Positions 35,546 to 44,474 of a stretch of DNA of 64,000 nt are shown piece after piece. Numbering within the stretch: position 1 is the stretch's first letter; each line of letters starts with the position of its first letter. The stretch comes from Stieleria sp. JC731 (lineage in GTDB: Bacteria > Planctomycetota > Planctomycetia > Pirellulales > Pirellulaceae). A program made the translations under genes and the position numbers. The notes beneath the pieces were generated by a model. It did no database searches, was not told where the DNA came from, and saw only the letters and a program-made list of their open reading frames with translations. The stretch spans positions 434,001 through 498,000 of the forward strand of contig NZ_JAJKFQ010000002.1 in the NCBI RefSeq assembly GCF_020966635.1, given 5' to 3'.

Positions 35546-35860
35546 GGATCGTGACGAAGGATCTTCAGAAAGCCTGTCGAGTGCATTCACTTGCCTCGGC
35601 GGCAGGCGATCTTATGCCAGGTTCTTGAATTTTTCAGCTTGCTAGCCTGCCACGATGCCAGTTTCTTCGAATCGCCCACAGGCGTGATAGGGGCGGCAAA
35701 AACAATAGGGCATCCGTTGCTCACCCACCTTTTTTATTCGCCGGGCAACGCGAACGCAGGCGGCGTTGAGTCGGACTTGGGGCGAATGTTTGCCGAGTAA
35801 CCCGTCCAAGCTGCCCCAGAGCATTGACACCGCTATCCGGTTTGGCAGATAACGCCAGAC
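35546..35860. other. Intergenic region
   Basis: About 315 bases between the glgC hairpin and the transporter gene. Short frames on both strands (for example 35591-35800) lack recognisable content. A T/A-rich stretch CACCTTTTTTATTCGCC lies near 35730. Nothing else seen. Confidence 0.4.
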
Positions 35861-36817
35861 ATGGAAGAATTCAGCCCCATTATCGCATCTGTCATCGGTG
35901 TCTTTCTAGTGATGGGGGTTGGTGCGGCTTGTCGTTGGGCAGGCTGGCTGACCGCCGAAGCTGATCGCACGATGGCGAACCTGACCGCCAACGTCTTGCT
36001 GCCGGCCTACTTCTTGATGAAGTTTTCCTCGGGCGAGCAAATCGATTCGATCTCAACGACATGGCAAGCTCCGCTGATGGGCTTCCTGACAACGGCGGTC
36101 GGCTTCGCCGCGGCGCTGCTGCTTGCGAGAAAGCTGGGTCCGCGGATCGGGCTGAAGACGGATGCTTCGCAGCGAGCATTCGCGCTCTGTGCCGGAATTT
36201 GCAACTACGGTTACATTCCGCTGCCACTTGCCGATGCCTTCTACAAGACCGCCGTAATCGAATTGATCGTCCACAACGTCGGTGTCTCGATCGCCCTCTG
36301 GTCGATCGGAATCTCGATCATCAGCGGGTCCGGCGGCGACGGCTGGAAAAAGACTCTGACCAGCATCCCACTTTGGGCTGTGATTCTGTCTATCGCGATG
36401 AGCTTGGTTGGGTTGACCGAACGTATCCCCGCACCGGTGATGACCGCGGTGAATTCGCTGGGGTCGTGTGCGATCCCAATGGGGCTCATGCTAAGCGGCG
36501 CGATCATCATCGACTTTTTGCGTGATGGCAGCTGGTACAGTGCTCCACGTGTCATCATCGCGGCGATCACACTGCGGCAATTGATTTTGCCGCTGGCGTT
36601 AGTCTTGATCACCGGAGCGATCGTCAGTGCACCCGACTTGCGAACCGTAGCGATGCTACAAGCCGCGATGCCATCAGCGGTGTTCCCGATCGTCTTGGCA
36701 AAGCTTTACGACCAAGACACTCAAGTCGCATTGCAGGTTGTTTTATGGACGTCACTCGCCGGCTTGATCACCATCCCCGCATGGTTGGCATTCGGCGCTT
36801 GGTGGCTGGGGATTTAG
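35861..36817 (+). CDS. AEC-family (auxin efflux carrier type) transporter
   Basis: 318 residues with about ten hydrophobic helices in two sets of five, the AEC/bile-acid-transporter fold. Family features: NVLLPAYFLMKFSSG early, and CAGICNYGYIPLPLADAF in the broken-helix region, then VGLTERIPAPVMTAVNSLGS and AAMPSAVFPIVLAKLYDQD. Members export or import carboxylates such as malate; the substrate cannot be read from the sequence. Single gene bounded by repeats downstream. Confidence 0.9.
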   Translation: MEEFSPIIASVIGVFLVMGVGAACRWAGWLTAEADRTMANLTANVLLPAYFLMKFSSGEQIDSISTTWQAPLMGFLTTAVGFAAALLLARKLGPRIGLKTDASQRAFALCAGICNYGYIPLPLADAFYKTAVIELIVHNVGVSIALWSIGISIISGSGGDGWKKTLTSIPLWAVILSIAMSLVGLTERIPAPVMTAVNSLGSCAIPMGLMLSGAIIIDFLRDGSWYSAPRVIIAAITLRQLILPLALVLITGAIVSAPDLRTVAMLQAAMPSAVFPIVLAKLYDQDTQVALQVVLWTSLAGLITIPAWLAFGAWWLGI

Positions 36818-36829
36818 AGGTTCCGAAAT

Positions 36830-37175
36830 CATTCAGCCGCGGGGTAGGGGACGAATGATCGGCTGAGCCGTACACGCGATAGCGATGGTTGAATGGATGC
36901 TATTGCGTCATGGCACCCAGACCATGCGAGTCACTCACGACAACATCAGCCGATGAGCGCTAGCTCACGGTTAGCATCAGTATGTTCACAAAACCGCGGC
37001 TAACGCCGTTCGGCTCAGGATGGGTGACCGATTGATGCGCTGAGCCGGTTCGCGCTAGCGACGGTTGAGTGATTGCTGGCACCATTGGACAGGCGGAGCC
37101 TGGAAGACATTGCATGCGAGGCGGGAGCCTCGCACGAGGTGTATGGTTGTTTAATCGGTACGCTGTATATCGAGA
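36830..37175. repeat. Palindromic repeat array, copy set 3
   Basis: Contains CATCAGCCGATGAGCGCTAGC, AACCGCGGCTAACGCCGTTC, its mirror arm GGTTCGCGCTAGCGACGGTT (37043-37065) and the hairpin TGCGAGGC-GGGA-GCCTCGCA (37115-37134). Same family as the arrays at 27.4, 30.0 and 38.3 kb. Confidence 0.88.
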
Positions 37176-37196
37176 CCATCCATCAACCCAAATCAA

Positions 37197-38195
37197 TCAC
37201 TCGGCGGATGGCTTGGCGTTTTCTTTGTGCACGAAACGGTGGCCGACGATGAAGACCAGCGTCGAAGTCCTGGTTTCCTTCGCGACCTGCTTGCCAAACA
37301 TCTGCTTCGCGTACGGCACACCTTGTAAACCCGCGGCCACTTGCGTTTCGACGTTTGCTTCCGTTTGGTAAAGAAACGGATCCAACATCAATGCATAACC
37401 GGGCTTTACGGCAACTGAGGCCGATGCCAAACGAGTCTCCTGCGTTGGTACCTGCAGTGTCTTCGTTGTCTCTCCGATACCATGGATCGTGAACGTTTCG
37501 ACGTCAGACACTCGTGAATGCTGTAGCTTGGTTCGAATGATCAGCGAATCACCCTCCCAGTCGCCTTCGACAGCCAGATCGATACCTTCATTGAGCACTT
37601 CGATTCCGGCCTCGAAGGAAACATTTTCTTCATCCAATTTCACTTCGCTAATCTTTGACAAGAACGGCCGCTGGACTTTTTTCTGAATCGCGCCCGTTTG
37701 GCCGGGGGCGACGATGATCCGAGGTGCACTGACAAGGTCGCTTTGACCACTGTCACGAATGAGAGTCAGCACGGACTTGATTTGCTCTACTGGCAACTCG
37801 CCTGTCGTGATAACGCTGCCCGCGATGGTGCGATGAAAACTGTCGATCGCTGATTCGGAATCCTGATCGACGAAGGATGATTTCTGATCTTCGATCCCAG
37901 TGATCTTCGTTGACAAAGTCTCTTGATCAACCAAAGCGTAGATCGCATCCCGCGTTTCGGCATCCACCTGGACGACACGAATATCGAATTGAATGAGCTC
38001 GCGAGGGACTTCGTGGGAAACCTGGCGCAACGCTCGAGAAGCCACGGTCCCGGTTTCGATCCCATGCACAACAGCACCGCTAGCAAATGGGCCTGAGCCA
38101 GCTTGCTGGACGACTGGATCGGTCGCCAAAACGGTATTGGCAGAAACAGAAGCCGTGATTCCGAGTGCCAGACCTAAAACCCACTTTCGAGCCAT
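37197..38195 (-). CDS. Exported secretin-like domain protein
   Basis: 332 residues with a signal peptide (MARKWVLGLALGITASVSAN). The body contains IQFDIRVVQVDAETRDAIYA, LIRDSGQSDLVSAPRIIVAP-GQTG and a series of beta strands ending RTSTLVFIVGHRF, the order of the C-terminal domain of type II/III secretin proteins (SAPRI...GQ...). It lacks the N0/N1 domains and is short, so it may be a secretin-fold relative rather than a pore. Such stand-alone copies are common in planctomycetes. Repeat arrays flank it on both sides. Confidence 0.7.
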   Translation of the reverse strand: MARKWVLGLALGITASVSANTVLATDPVVQQAGSGPFASGAVVHGIETGTVASRALRQVSHEVPRELIQFDIRVVQVDAETRDAIYALVDQETLSTKITGIEDQKSSFVDQDSESAIDSFHRTIAGSVITTGELPVEQIKSVLTLIRDSGQSDLVSAPRIIVAPGQTGAIQKKVQRPFLSKISEVKLDEENVSFEAGIEVLNEGIDLAVEGDWEGDSLIIRTKLQHSRVSDVETFTIHGIGETTKTLQVPTQETRLASASVAVKPGYALMLDPFLYQTEANVETQVAAGLQGVPYAKQMFGKQVAKETRTSTLVFIVGHRFVHKENAKPSAE

Positions 38196-38274
38196 CGATT
38201 CACCCTCGTCGCGTTTTATTCAAGAAGACAATTTGTCTTTATCAAAACGCTGATGTTGGGGAAAGATTGAAAAA

Positions 38275-38975
38275 GCGGGTGGAGCCTTGCAACATCAGCC
38301 GATGAGCGTTTGCTCACGGTTATCGTCAGTGTGTTCACACAACCGCGGCTAGCGCCGTTCGGCTCAGGGATGGATGACCGAATGATGCGCTGAGCCGGTT
38401 CGCGCTAGCGACGGTTTTGTGGTTGCTGGCTCCATTGGACAGGCGGAGCCTGGAAGACATTGCATGCGAGGCGGGAGCCTCGCACGAGATGTATGTTGTA
38501 TGTTCACGAAACCGCGGCTAGCGCCGTTCGGCACAGGGATGGATGACCGAATGATGCGCTGGGCCGGTTCGCGCTAGCGACGGTTTTGTGGGTGTTACCC
38601 TGATGCAGCAACACAACGCATGCAAAAGCCCCATCACAACATCAGCCGATGAGCGTTAGCTCACGGTTATCGTCAATGTGTTCACGAAACCACGGCTAAC
38701 GCCGTTCCGCTCAGGGATGGGTGACCGAATGATGCGCTGAGCCGGTTCGCGCTAGCGACGGTTTTGTGGTTGCTGGCTCCATTGGTCAGGCGGAGCCTGG
38801 AAGACATTGCATGCGAGGCGGGAGCCTCGCACGAGGTGTATGTTGTATGTTCACGAAACCGCGGCTAACGCCGTTCGGCTCAGGGTGAGACCATACGATC
38901 GCTGGCACCATTGGACAGGCGGAGCCTGGAAGACATTGCGTGCGAGGCGGGAGCCTCGCACGAGAGAAAGAAGAG
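38275..38975. repeat. Palindromic repeat array, copy set 4
   Basis: GATGCGCTG(A/G)GCCGGTTC recurs at 38384, 38553 and 38731. The elements are the same as in the other sets, including three copies of TGCGAGGC-GGGA-GCCTCGCA. The last part is shortened. Confidence 0.9.
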
Positions 38976-38992
38976 AGTCCCCCCGCTTCGAA

Positions 38993-39421
38993 TCAATCGA
39001 TCGGTTCAGCTTTAACCAACTTCACTCGCGTCCGAGTGTGGGGGCCGCCACGGCGGACGATATGGCTAATCGCGGGGCGATAACCCTCGGCAACAATTTT
39101 GAATCGCATCACTGAGAACCCACTCGTGCGAGGCCATTGCAACAAGCCATCGCCCATCTCGCGCTTCAAATTATCGCGCCAACGGATCGTGGCTTTCCCG
39201 TCATCGTCCGTCGAAATCGATCCCGGGATCACGGTGAAGGCTGCGATCGGCCGTCCCGTTTCAGAATCCACCACGGGGCCTTCCATCAACCACTTGGCAC
39301 GCGACGCCGAATCCACCGATTCCAATGGCGGAAGCGGTGGTGCTGCTGTCAGCTGGCAAGAACACCACCCTGCGCTGAGCAGGATCGCGGTGGCGATGAA
39401 GAACGGCTGAAATCGATTCAT
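38993..39421 (-). CDS. Small exported protein with carboxypeptidase-regulatory-like domain
   Basis: 142 residues from ATG 39421. MNRFQPFFIATAILLSAGWC is a signal, possibly a lipoprotein signal with the lipobox-like AGWC before SCQ. The rest, PVVDSETGRPIAAFTVIPGS and KIVAEGYRPAISHIV, matches a Cna-B/carboxypeptidase regulatory-like beta-sandwich, a frequent module in planctomycete surface proteins. It lies 55 bases downstream of the pyruvate carboxylase gene on the same strand and could be cotranscribed, but its function is unrelated as far as seen. Confidence 0.7.
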   Translation of the reverse strand: MNRFQPFFIATAILLSAGWCSCQLTAAPPLPPLESVDSASRAKWLMEGPVVDSETGRPIAAFTVIPGSISTDDDGKATIRWRDNLKREMGDGLLQWPRTSGFSVMRFKIVAEGYRPAISHIVRRGGPHTRTRVKLVKAEPID

Positions 39422-39475
39422 GGTCGGTACAAAGGCGTGTGGTTTTGCCAACAGTGTAGTCAAAACCACCGTGAC

Positions 39476-42400
39476 CTATTCAAGCACGACCAACAAATCG
39501 CCAGCTTCGACCTGTGTCCCTGCAGGCGTCTGGATCGACTTGACCTTTCCCGATTTTGGGGCGTTGATCGTCGTCTCCATCTTCATCGCTTCGAGCACCA
39601 TCAGCTTTTGGCCTTCTTTGACCTTGTCACCTTCCGAGGCGGCGACGGTGATGACCATCCCCGGCATGCTGGCCGCAACTTGGTTTTCATCGCTTGGATC
39701 GGCTTTGACGGCCTTCTTGGTTTCAGGTTCAAGCGACTTATCAACAACGGTCACTTCACGCGGCTGGCCGTTGAGTTCGAAGAAGACCGTTCGGGTCCCA
39801 TCGGGATGTGGCTGGCCGACAGCGAGAAACTTTACGATCAGCCGTTTTCCTTTCTCGATATCAACCGCGATTTCTTCGCCGTGCTGCTGACCGTAAAAGA
39901 AGTTGGGCGTTGGCAATTTGGACACGTCGCCATACTTGCGATGGTGATCGGCAAAGTCCTTAAACACCTTGGGATACAGCAACTCCGTCACTGCCAACTG
40001 ATCCGAAGGCGTTTCATTTAGAAGCGTTGCGGAGGACTGCCGTGCCGATTCGACATCTGCGTCGGCCATCGTTTCACCGGGACGGTCCGTCAAAGGAGCC
40101 TGTTCGCCCAGAACTTTCTTGATCACCGGTTCGGGGAATCCTCCCGGAGGTTGCCCCATACGACCGCCAATCAAGTCGATCACGCTGGCTGGGTAGGCCA
40201 ATGCTTTCTCGCTGGTCAGTACGTCTTCGGCTGACATCTCGTTGGCCACCAAGAACAGCGCCATGTCGCCGACGGCTTTACTTGTCGGCGTGACTTTGAC
40301 GATGTCACCGAACAGTCGATTGACGTCTGCATACGCTTTGCAAACGCCCGCCCAACGATCCGACAGGCCTAACGCCCGCGCCTGTTGGAACAAGTTGGTG
40401 TATTGCCCGCCGGGCATTTCGTGTTCGTACAAGTCGCCGGTCGCTGGCAACACATAACTTTCGAAAGGCAGGTAGAACTCACGTGCGGCTTGCCAATAGG
40501 TGGCAATATTCGTCAGTGCTTCGGTTTCAAGACTACTTTGGCGGGGAGTATCACGCAGAGCTTCGACAAGCGAATTCAAGTTTACTTGGCTGGTGCCACC
40601 AGACATCGGTGCGAACGCGGCGTCGGCGATTTGCAAACCTTCATCTGCAGCGGTCAAAATTGTCGATGCTTGAATACCTGCGGTATCGTGCGTATGCAAA
40701 TGAATTGGGATGCCGACTTCTTCACGCAGCGCGCGAATCAGCGTGATCGCCGCCTTTGGTTTTAGCAGGCCCGCCATGTCCTTGATGGCCAGCAGGTGGG
40801 CACCCATCTTTTCAAGCTGCTTTGCCAAGTCAACGTAGTACTGCAGGTTGTACTTGGTGCGACCGGGATTCTGCAGGTCACCGGTGTAGCAGATCGAGGC
40901 TTCACAGATACCGCCTTCTTCGATGACGGCCTCCATAGCAACCTTCATGTTCTTTTGCCAATTGAGCGCGTCGAAGACACGGAACACATCCATGCCTGCT
41001 TGTACGGCTTCGCGAACGAATAGTCGAACCACGTTGTCAGGATAGTTCGTGTAGCCAACCGCGTTGCTGGCTCGCAGCAGCATCTGGGTCAAGATATTCG
41101 GGATCGCATCACGAAGATCAGCCAAGCGTTGCCATGGTGATTCTTTCAAGAAACGCATGCTGGTGTCGAACGTCGCCCCACCCCACATCTCGATCGAGAA
41201 CAACTGCGACGCGAGTTGTGAATATGCCGGAGCGATCTGCAGCATGTCGTACGTACGCACCCGAGTTGCAAGCAGCGATTGATGCGCATCACGCATTGTG
41301 GTGTCAGTCAGCAGCAAGCCTTTCTGCTGTCCAACCCATTCGACCAAGCCCTTGACACCGGACTCGCGGAAAATGTCCTTGGTCCCTTTAGGAGTTGCCG
41401 CCTTTCGGTCGATTTGGGGGATCGGTGCCGGATGTCGCCGCGTCGCTTCGGGACGACCGTTGACCAGTTCATTTCCATTGACAATCGTTTCGGCAAGGAA
41501 CGTCAACAGCCGAGTCGCACGGTCGCGACGACGAGGCAATTCGAACAACTCCGGAGTGCTATCGATCATCCGCGTTGTGGCTTCGCCGGCCAAGAACGTT
41601 TTGTGGTTGATCAATTTCAACAAGAATGGAATGTTGGTTTTCACACCGCGAATGCGAAATTCCTGCAAGCAGCGGTCCATTCGCGATGCGGCATGTGCGA
41701 GCGACGATGCGCGTGCGGTGACTTTGACCAACATCGAATCGTAAAACGGATTGACAACCGCACCACTGAAAGCGGTCCCCGCGTCAAGACGAATGCCAAG
41801 CCCGGCTGCGGAGCGATAGTGACTGATCCGTCCATAGTCCGGACGGAATTGATTTTCGGGATCTTCGGTCGTGACTCGGCACTGCATTGCAAAGCCGGTC
41901 GTACGAATTTCATCTTGCGCAGGGATACCGAGAATTTCGTCGGTTAGTTTGTGTCCTTGCGCGATCAGAATTTGCGATCGCACGATGTCGATCCCGGTCA
42001 CTTCTTCGGTGACGGTGTGTTCGACTTGGATACGTGGATTGACTTCGATGAAATAGAACTGGTTCGAATCCGTGTCGAGCAAGAATTCAACGGTTCCTGC
42101 GTTCTCGTAGCAAGAACCATCGATGCCGACGGCTTGCCCGATCTTTAGTGCCGCTTGGCAAAGCCCATCGCGTACCGAAGGATCCAAGTTCGGTGCCGGC
42201 GCGAGTTCGACGACTTTTTGATGGCGACGCTGAACGCTGCAATCACGTTCGAAGAGGTGCAGCAGGTTGCTTCCGTCTCCGATGATCTGCACTTCGATGT
42301 GACGAGCGTGCTGAACGAAACGCTCCAAGAAGACTTCATCGCTGCCGAATGCCGTCGCCGATTCGCGCATCGCGGCTTCCAACTGGCCGGGCAACTCGTC

Positions 42401-42937
42401 AGCGGTTTTGACCACTCGCATGCCGCGGCCGCCACCGCCGTGGGCCGCTTTTAGCATCACCGGATAGCCCATCGCTCCAGCGAGTTCGAGAGCCTCGTCG
42501 GCAGATTTAAGCGGCTTGTTTTTGCCGCCGAGCACTGGCACGTTCGCTTTTTCGGCAAGCTCACGAGCGGACATTTTGTCGCCGAGCTGCTGCAGCGAGT
42601 TTACACTCGGGCCGACAAAAACGATGCCTGCCTTTTCCAGTGCTTCGGCAAAACCGGGTCGCTCGGAGAGAAACCCATAGCCCGGGTGAACCGCATCGAC
42701 GTCGTGCTTTTTACAAAGAGCGACGATCGCATCGATATTCAAGTATGAACGGATCGGCTCACCGGGTTCGCCAATCTGGTACGCCTCGTCAGCTTTGAAA
42801 CGGTGCAGTGCGTACCGATCTTCGTGCGAATAGATTGCGACGGTACGGATGCCAAGCTCGGAAGCACTTCGGAAAACACGAGTGGCGATTTCGCTTCGGT
42901 TGGCAACGAGCAGTTTCTTGAAGGGCCGAATCGTCAT
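39476..42937 (-). CDS. pyc: Pyruvate carboxylase
   Basis: 1153 residues from ATG 42937 (MTIRPFKKLLVANRSEIATR). It carboxylates pyruvate to oxaloacetate, refilling the TCA cycle. Domains in order: biotin carboxylase (to about 450; ATP-grasp loop HGGGGRGMRVVKTADEL), carboxyltransferase barrel (about 530-830; LLLTDTTMRDAHQSLLATRV, with HLHTHDTAGI metal ligands), an allosteric linker region, and the biotin carrier domain with the biotin Lys at about 1119 in VLEAMKMETT. Single-chain length fits the family. Downstream is the small exported protein gene. Confidence 0.97.
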   Translation of the reverse strand: MTIRPFKKLLVANRSEIATRVFRSASELGIRTVAIYSHEDRYALHRFKADEAYQIGEPGEPIRSYLNIDAIVALCKKHDVDAVHPGYGFLSERPGFAEALEKAGIVFVGPSVNSLQQLGDKMSARELAEKANVPVLGGKNKPLKSADEALELAGAMGYPVMLKAAHGGGGRGMRVVKTADELPGQLEAAMRESATAFGSDEVFLERFVQHARHIEVQIIGDGSNLLHLFERDCSVQRRHQKVVELAPAPNLDPSVRDGLCQAALKIGQAVGIDGSCYENAGTVEFLLDTDSNQFYFIEVNPRIQVEHTVTEEVTGIDIVRSQILIAQGHKLTDEILGIPAQDEIRTTGFAMQCRVTTEDPENQFRPDYGRISHYRSAAGLGIRLDAGTAFSGAVVNPFYDSMLVKVTARASSLAHAASRMDRCLQEFRIRGVKTNIPFLLKLINHKTFLAGEATTRMIDSTPELFELPRRRDRATRLLTFLAETIVNGNELVNGRPEATRRHPAPIPQIDRKAATPKGTKDIFRESGVKGLVEWVGQQKGLLLTDTTMRDAHQSLLATRVRTYDMLQIAPAYSQLASQLFSIEMWGGATFDTSMRFLKESPWQRLADLRDAIPNILTQMLLRASNAVGYTNYPDNVVRLFVREAVQAGMDVFRVFDALNWQKNMKVAMEAVIEEGGICEASICYTGDLQNPGRTKYNLQYYVDLAKQLEKMGAHLLAIKDMAGLLKPKAAITLIRALREEVGIPIHLHTHDTAGIQASTILTAADEGLQIADAAFAPMSGGTSQVNLNSLVEALRDTPRQSSLETEALTNIATYWQAAREFYLPFESYVLPATGDLYEHEMPGGQYTNLFQQARALGLSDRWAGVCKAYADVNRLFGDIVKVTPTSKAVGDMALFLVANEMSAEDVLTSEKALAYPASVIDLIGGRMGQPPGGFPEPVIKKVLGEQAPLTDRPGETMADADVESARQSSATLLNETPSDQLAVTELLYPKVFKDFADHHRKYGDVSKLPTPNFFYGQQHGEEIAVDIEKGKRLIVKFLAVGQPHPDGTRTVFFELNGQPREVTVVDKSLEPETKKAVKADPSDENQVAASMPGMVITVAASEGDKVKEGQKLMVLEAMKMETTINAPKSGKVKSIQTPAGTQVEAGDLLVVLE

Positions 42938-43179
42938 GGGCGACTGGTACTGTAGGAAAGCAGGCGTTTGAAACAGACAGGGGAGGCGAGAGACTTTCCC
43001 CCCGCCATGACCGCAATGTAGCCGATGGGTCGCGCTGCGACAGCACGACAAGCGGCTATTCGACTGGTTCATCGACGAAAGCGGTTGCCAAACTTAATTC
43101 GGACCAACCAATCGCACGCCCTATGTCGAAATCGTGCTGTGAGAGCCTCATCCGGCACAGTACCTCGCGGCACGCCTCC

Positions 43180-43405
43180 CCATCAGCCGCATCGGCGTTA
43201 GCCGGCGTTGCGTGCCCGAGATACGCCGACCGGTAACCGTGGGCTAACGCCCAGCGGCTGATCTGCATAGCCTCGCTTCCACCACGCACAGCATTTCCGG
43301 CACGCCTTTCCATCAGCCGCATCGGCGTTAGCCGCGGTTGCGTGCTCGAGATATGCCGACCGATAACCGTGGGCTAATGCCCAGCGGCTGATCTGCAGAT
43401 ACTCG
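43180..43405. repeat. Two copies of a 130-bp long-armed palindrome
   Basis: CATCAGCCGCATCGGCGTTA starts at 43181 and 43311. In each unit it is mirrored by GGGCTAA(C/T)GCCCAGCGGCTG after the spacer TGCGTGC(C/T)CGAGATA. The same palindrome, single copy, is at 10920-10981. It lies between two minus-strand genes. Confidence 0.88.
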
Positions 43406-43424
43406 CTTCCACCTGCGCCCAGTC

Positions 43425-44390
43425 TTACCAGCCGAGCACGTATGCGAAAATCAATGGTACGACGATCGTTGCGTCACTTTGAACCATGAACTTCGGCGTA
43501 TCGCGAGACAGTTTTTCCCATGTGATTTTTTCATTCGGGACCGCGCCGCTGTAGCCGCCGTAGCTTGGCTGTGCGTCACTGATCTGACAGAAATACGACC
43601 ACAGCGGAATGTCCAACCGAAGGTCTTGGCGCATCATCGGGACAACACAAATCGGGAAGTCACCGGCGATGCCTCCGCCGATCTGAAAAAATCCGATGGG
43701 ATGGTTTTCGGAAGTCTCGCGGTACCATTCTGAAAGCCGCTGCAGCTGAACGGTACCGTGAGTCATTGCGGCATGCGATGGCAAGCTGCCATCGATCACA
43801 CGGGCGGTGAAGATATTGCCCATCGTGCTGTCTTCGACGCCGGGAACATACACCGGAATGCCTGCGTCTTTTGCCGCGGCAAGCCAGCTGTTTTCGCGTG
43901 GCACTTGGAAATGCTGTGGCAATTCTGGATCGTCGAGCAACTCGAACATGAATTCAGCAGGAGTGCGTGGCTTGCCTTCGTCAGCGGCCCGCTTCCATAG
44001 ATTGAGCAATCGTTTTTCGATGTGCCGCATCACCGTTTCGGGGATACAGGTATCCGTCACACGGTTGAAGCCTTCGTCGAGAAGTTTTTCTTCATCGTCG
44101 GCCGACAGAGCACGCCAATCTTCGATCACGCGGTATTCGTCGTGGGCAACGAGGTTGAAGATGTCTTCTTCCAAGTTTGCGGCGGTGCAAGTAACCGCAT
44201 GGACCTTGCCTTCACGAATCATTTCGGCCAACGACAACCCCAACTCGCCGGTGCTCATCGCCCCCGCCAGCGTGACCATCATGCGCCCATTTTTGGCATC
44301 GATGAACTCTCGGTAAGCCTTTGCCGCCGCCACGGTTTCACGGGCATTGAAGTGGCGGTAATGTTTTTCCAAGAAATCGCTAACGTTCAA
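43425..44390 (-). CDS. Deoxyhypusine synthase family protein
   Basis: 321 residues. The DHS fold is clear: MMVTLAGAMSTGELGLSLAE (NAD-binding), AVTCTAANLEEDIFN, VPGVEDSTMGNIFTA, FFQIGGGIAGDFPICVVPMM, and YSGAVPNEKITWEKL, in which Lys293 matches the catalytic lysine that takes the butylamine from spermidine. Bacteria lack eIF5A, so bacterial homologues are thought to act in polyamine metabolism (homospermidine synthase-like). Full length for the family. Stands between a repeat and the beta-CASP gene. Confidence 0.92.
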   Translation of the reverse strand: MNVSDFLEKHYRHFNARETVAAAKAYREFIDAKNGRMMVTLAGAMSTGELGLSLAEMIREGKVHAVTCTAANLEEDIFNLVAHDEYRVIEDWRALSADDEEKLLDEGFNRVTDTCIPETVMRHIEKRLLNLWKRAADEGKPRTPAEFMFELLDDPELPQHFQVPRENSWLAAAKDAGIPVYVPGVEDSTMGNIFTARVIDGSLPSHAAMTHGTVQLQRLSEWYRETSENHPIGFFQIGGGIAGDFPICVVPMMRQDLRLDIPLWSYFCQISDAQPSYGGYSGAVPNEKITWEKLSRDTPKFMVQSDATIVVPLIFAYVLGW

Positions 44391-44474
44391 CGGTCACTCC
44401 GTCATGGGTAGAAGGGCTTGCGTCTGCCGACACGGAAGGCAAACGCATGAATTACGAGTTGTCTGAAGCTGGCA

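Noticed and set aside
35591-35800. 69-codon plus-strand frame between glgC and the transporter
   Set aside because: No recognisable content and overlapping frames on the other strand look equally likely.
39137-40021. 294-codon plus-strand frame opposite the pyruvate carboxylase gene
   Set aside because: It is antisense to a certain gene, with His/Arg/Leu-rich composition typical of shadow frames.
41279-41947. 222-codon plus-strand frame opposite pyruvate carboxylase
   Set aside because: Antisense shadow; the opposite strand encodes the conserved biotin carboxylase domain.
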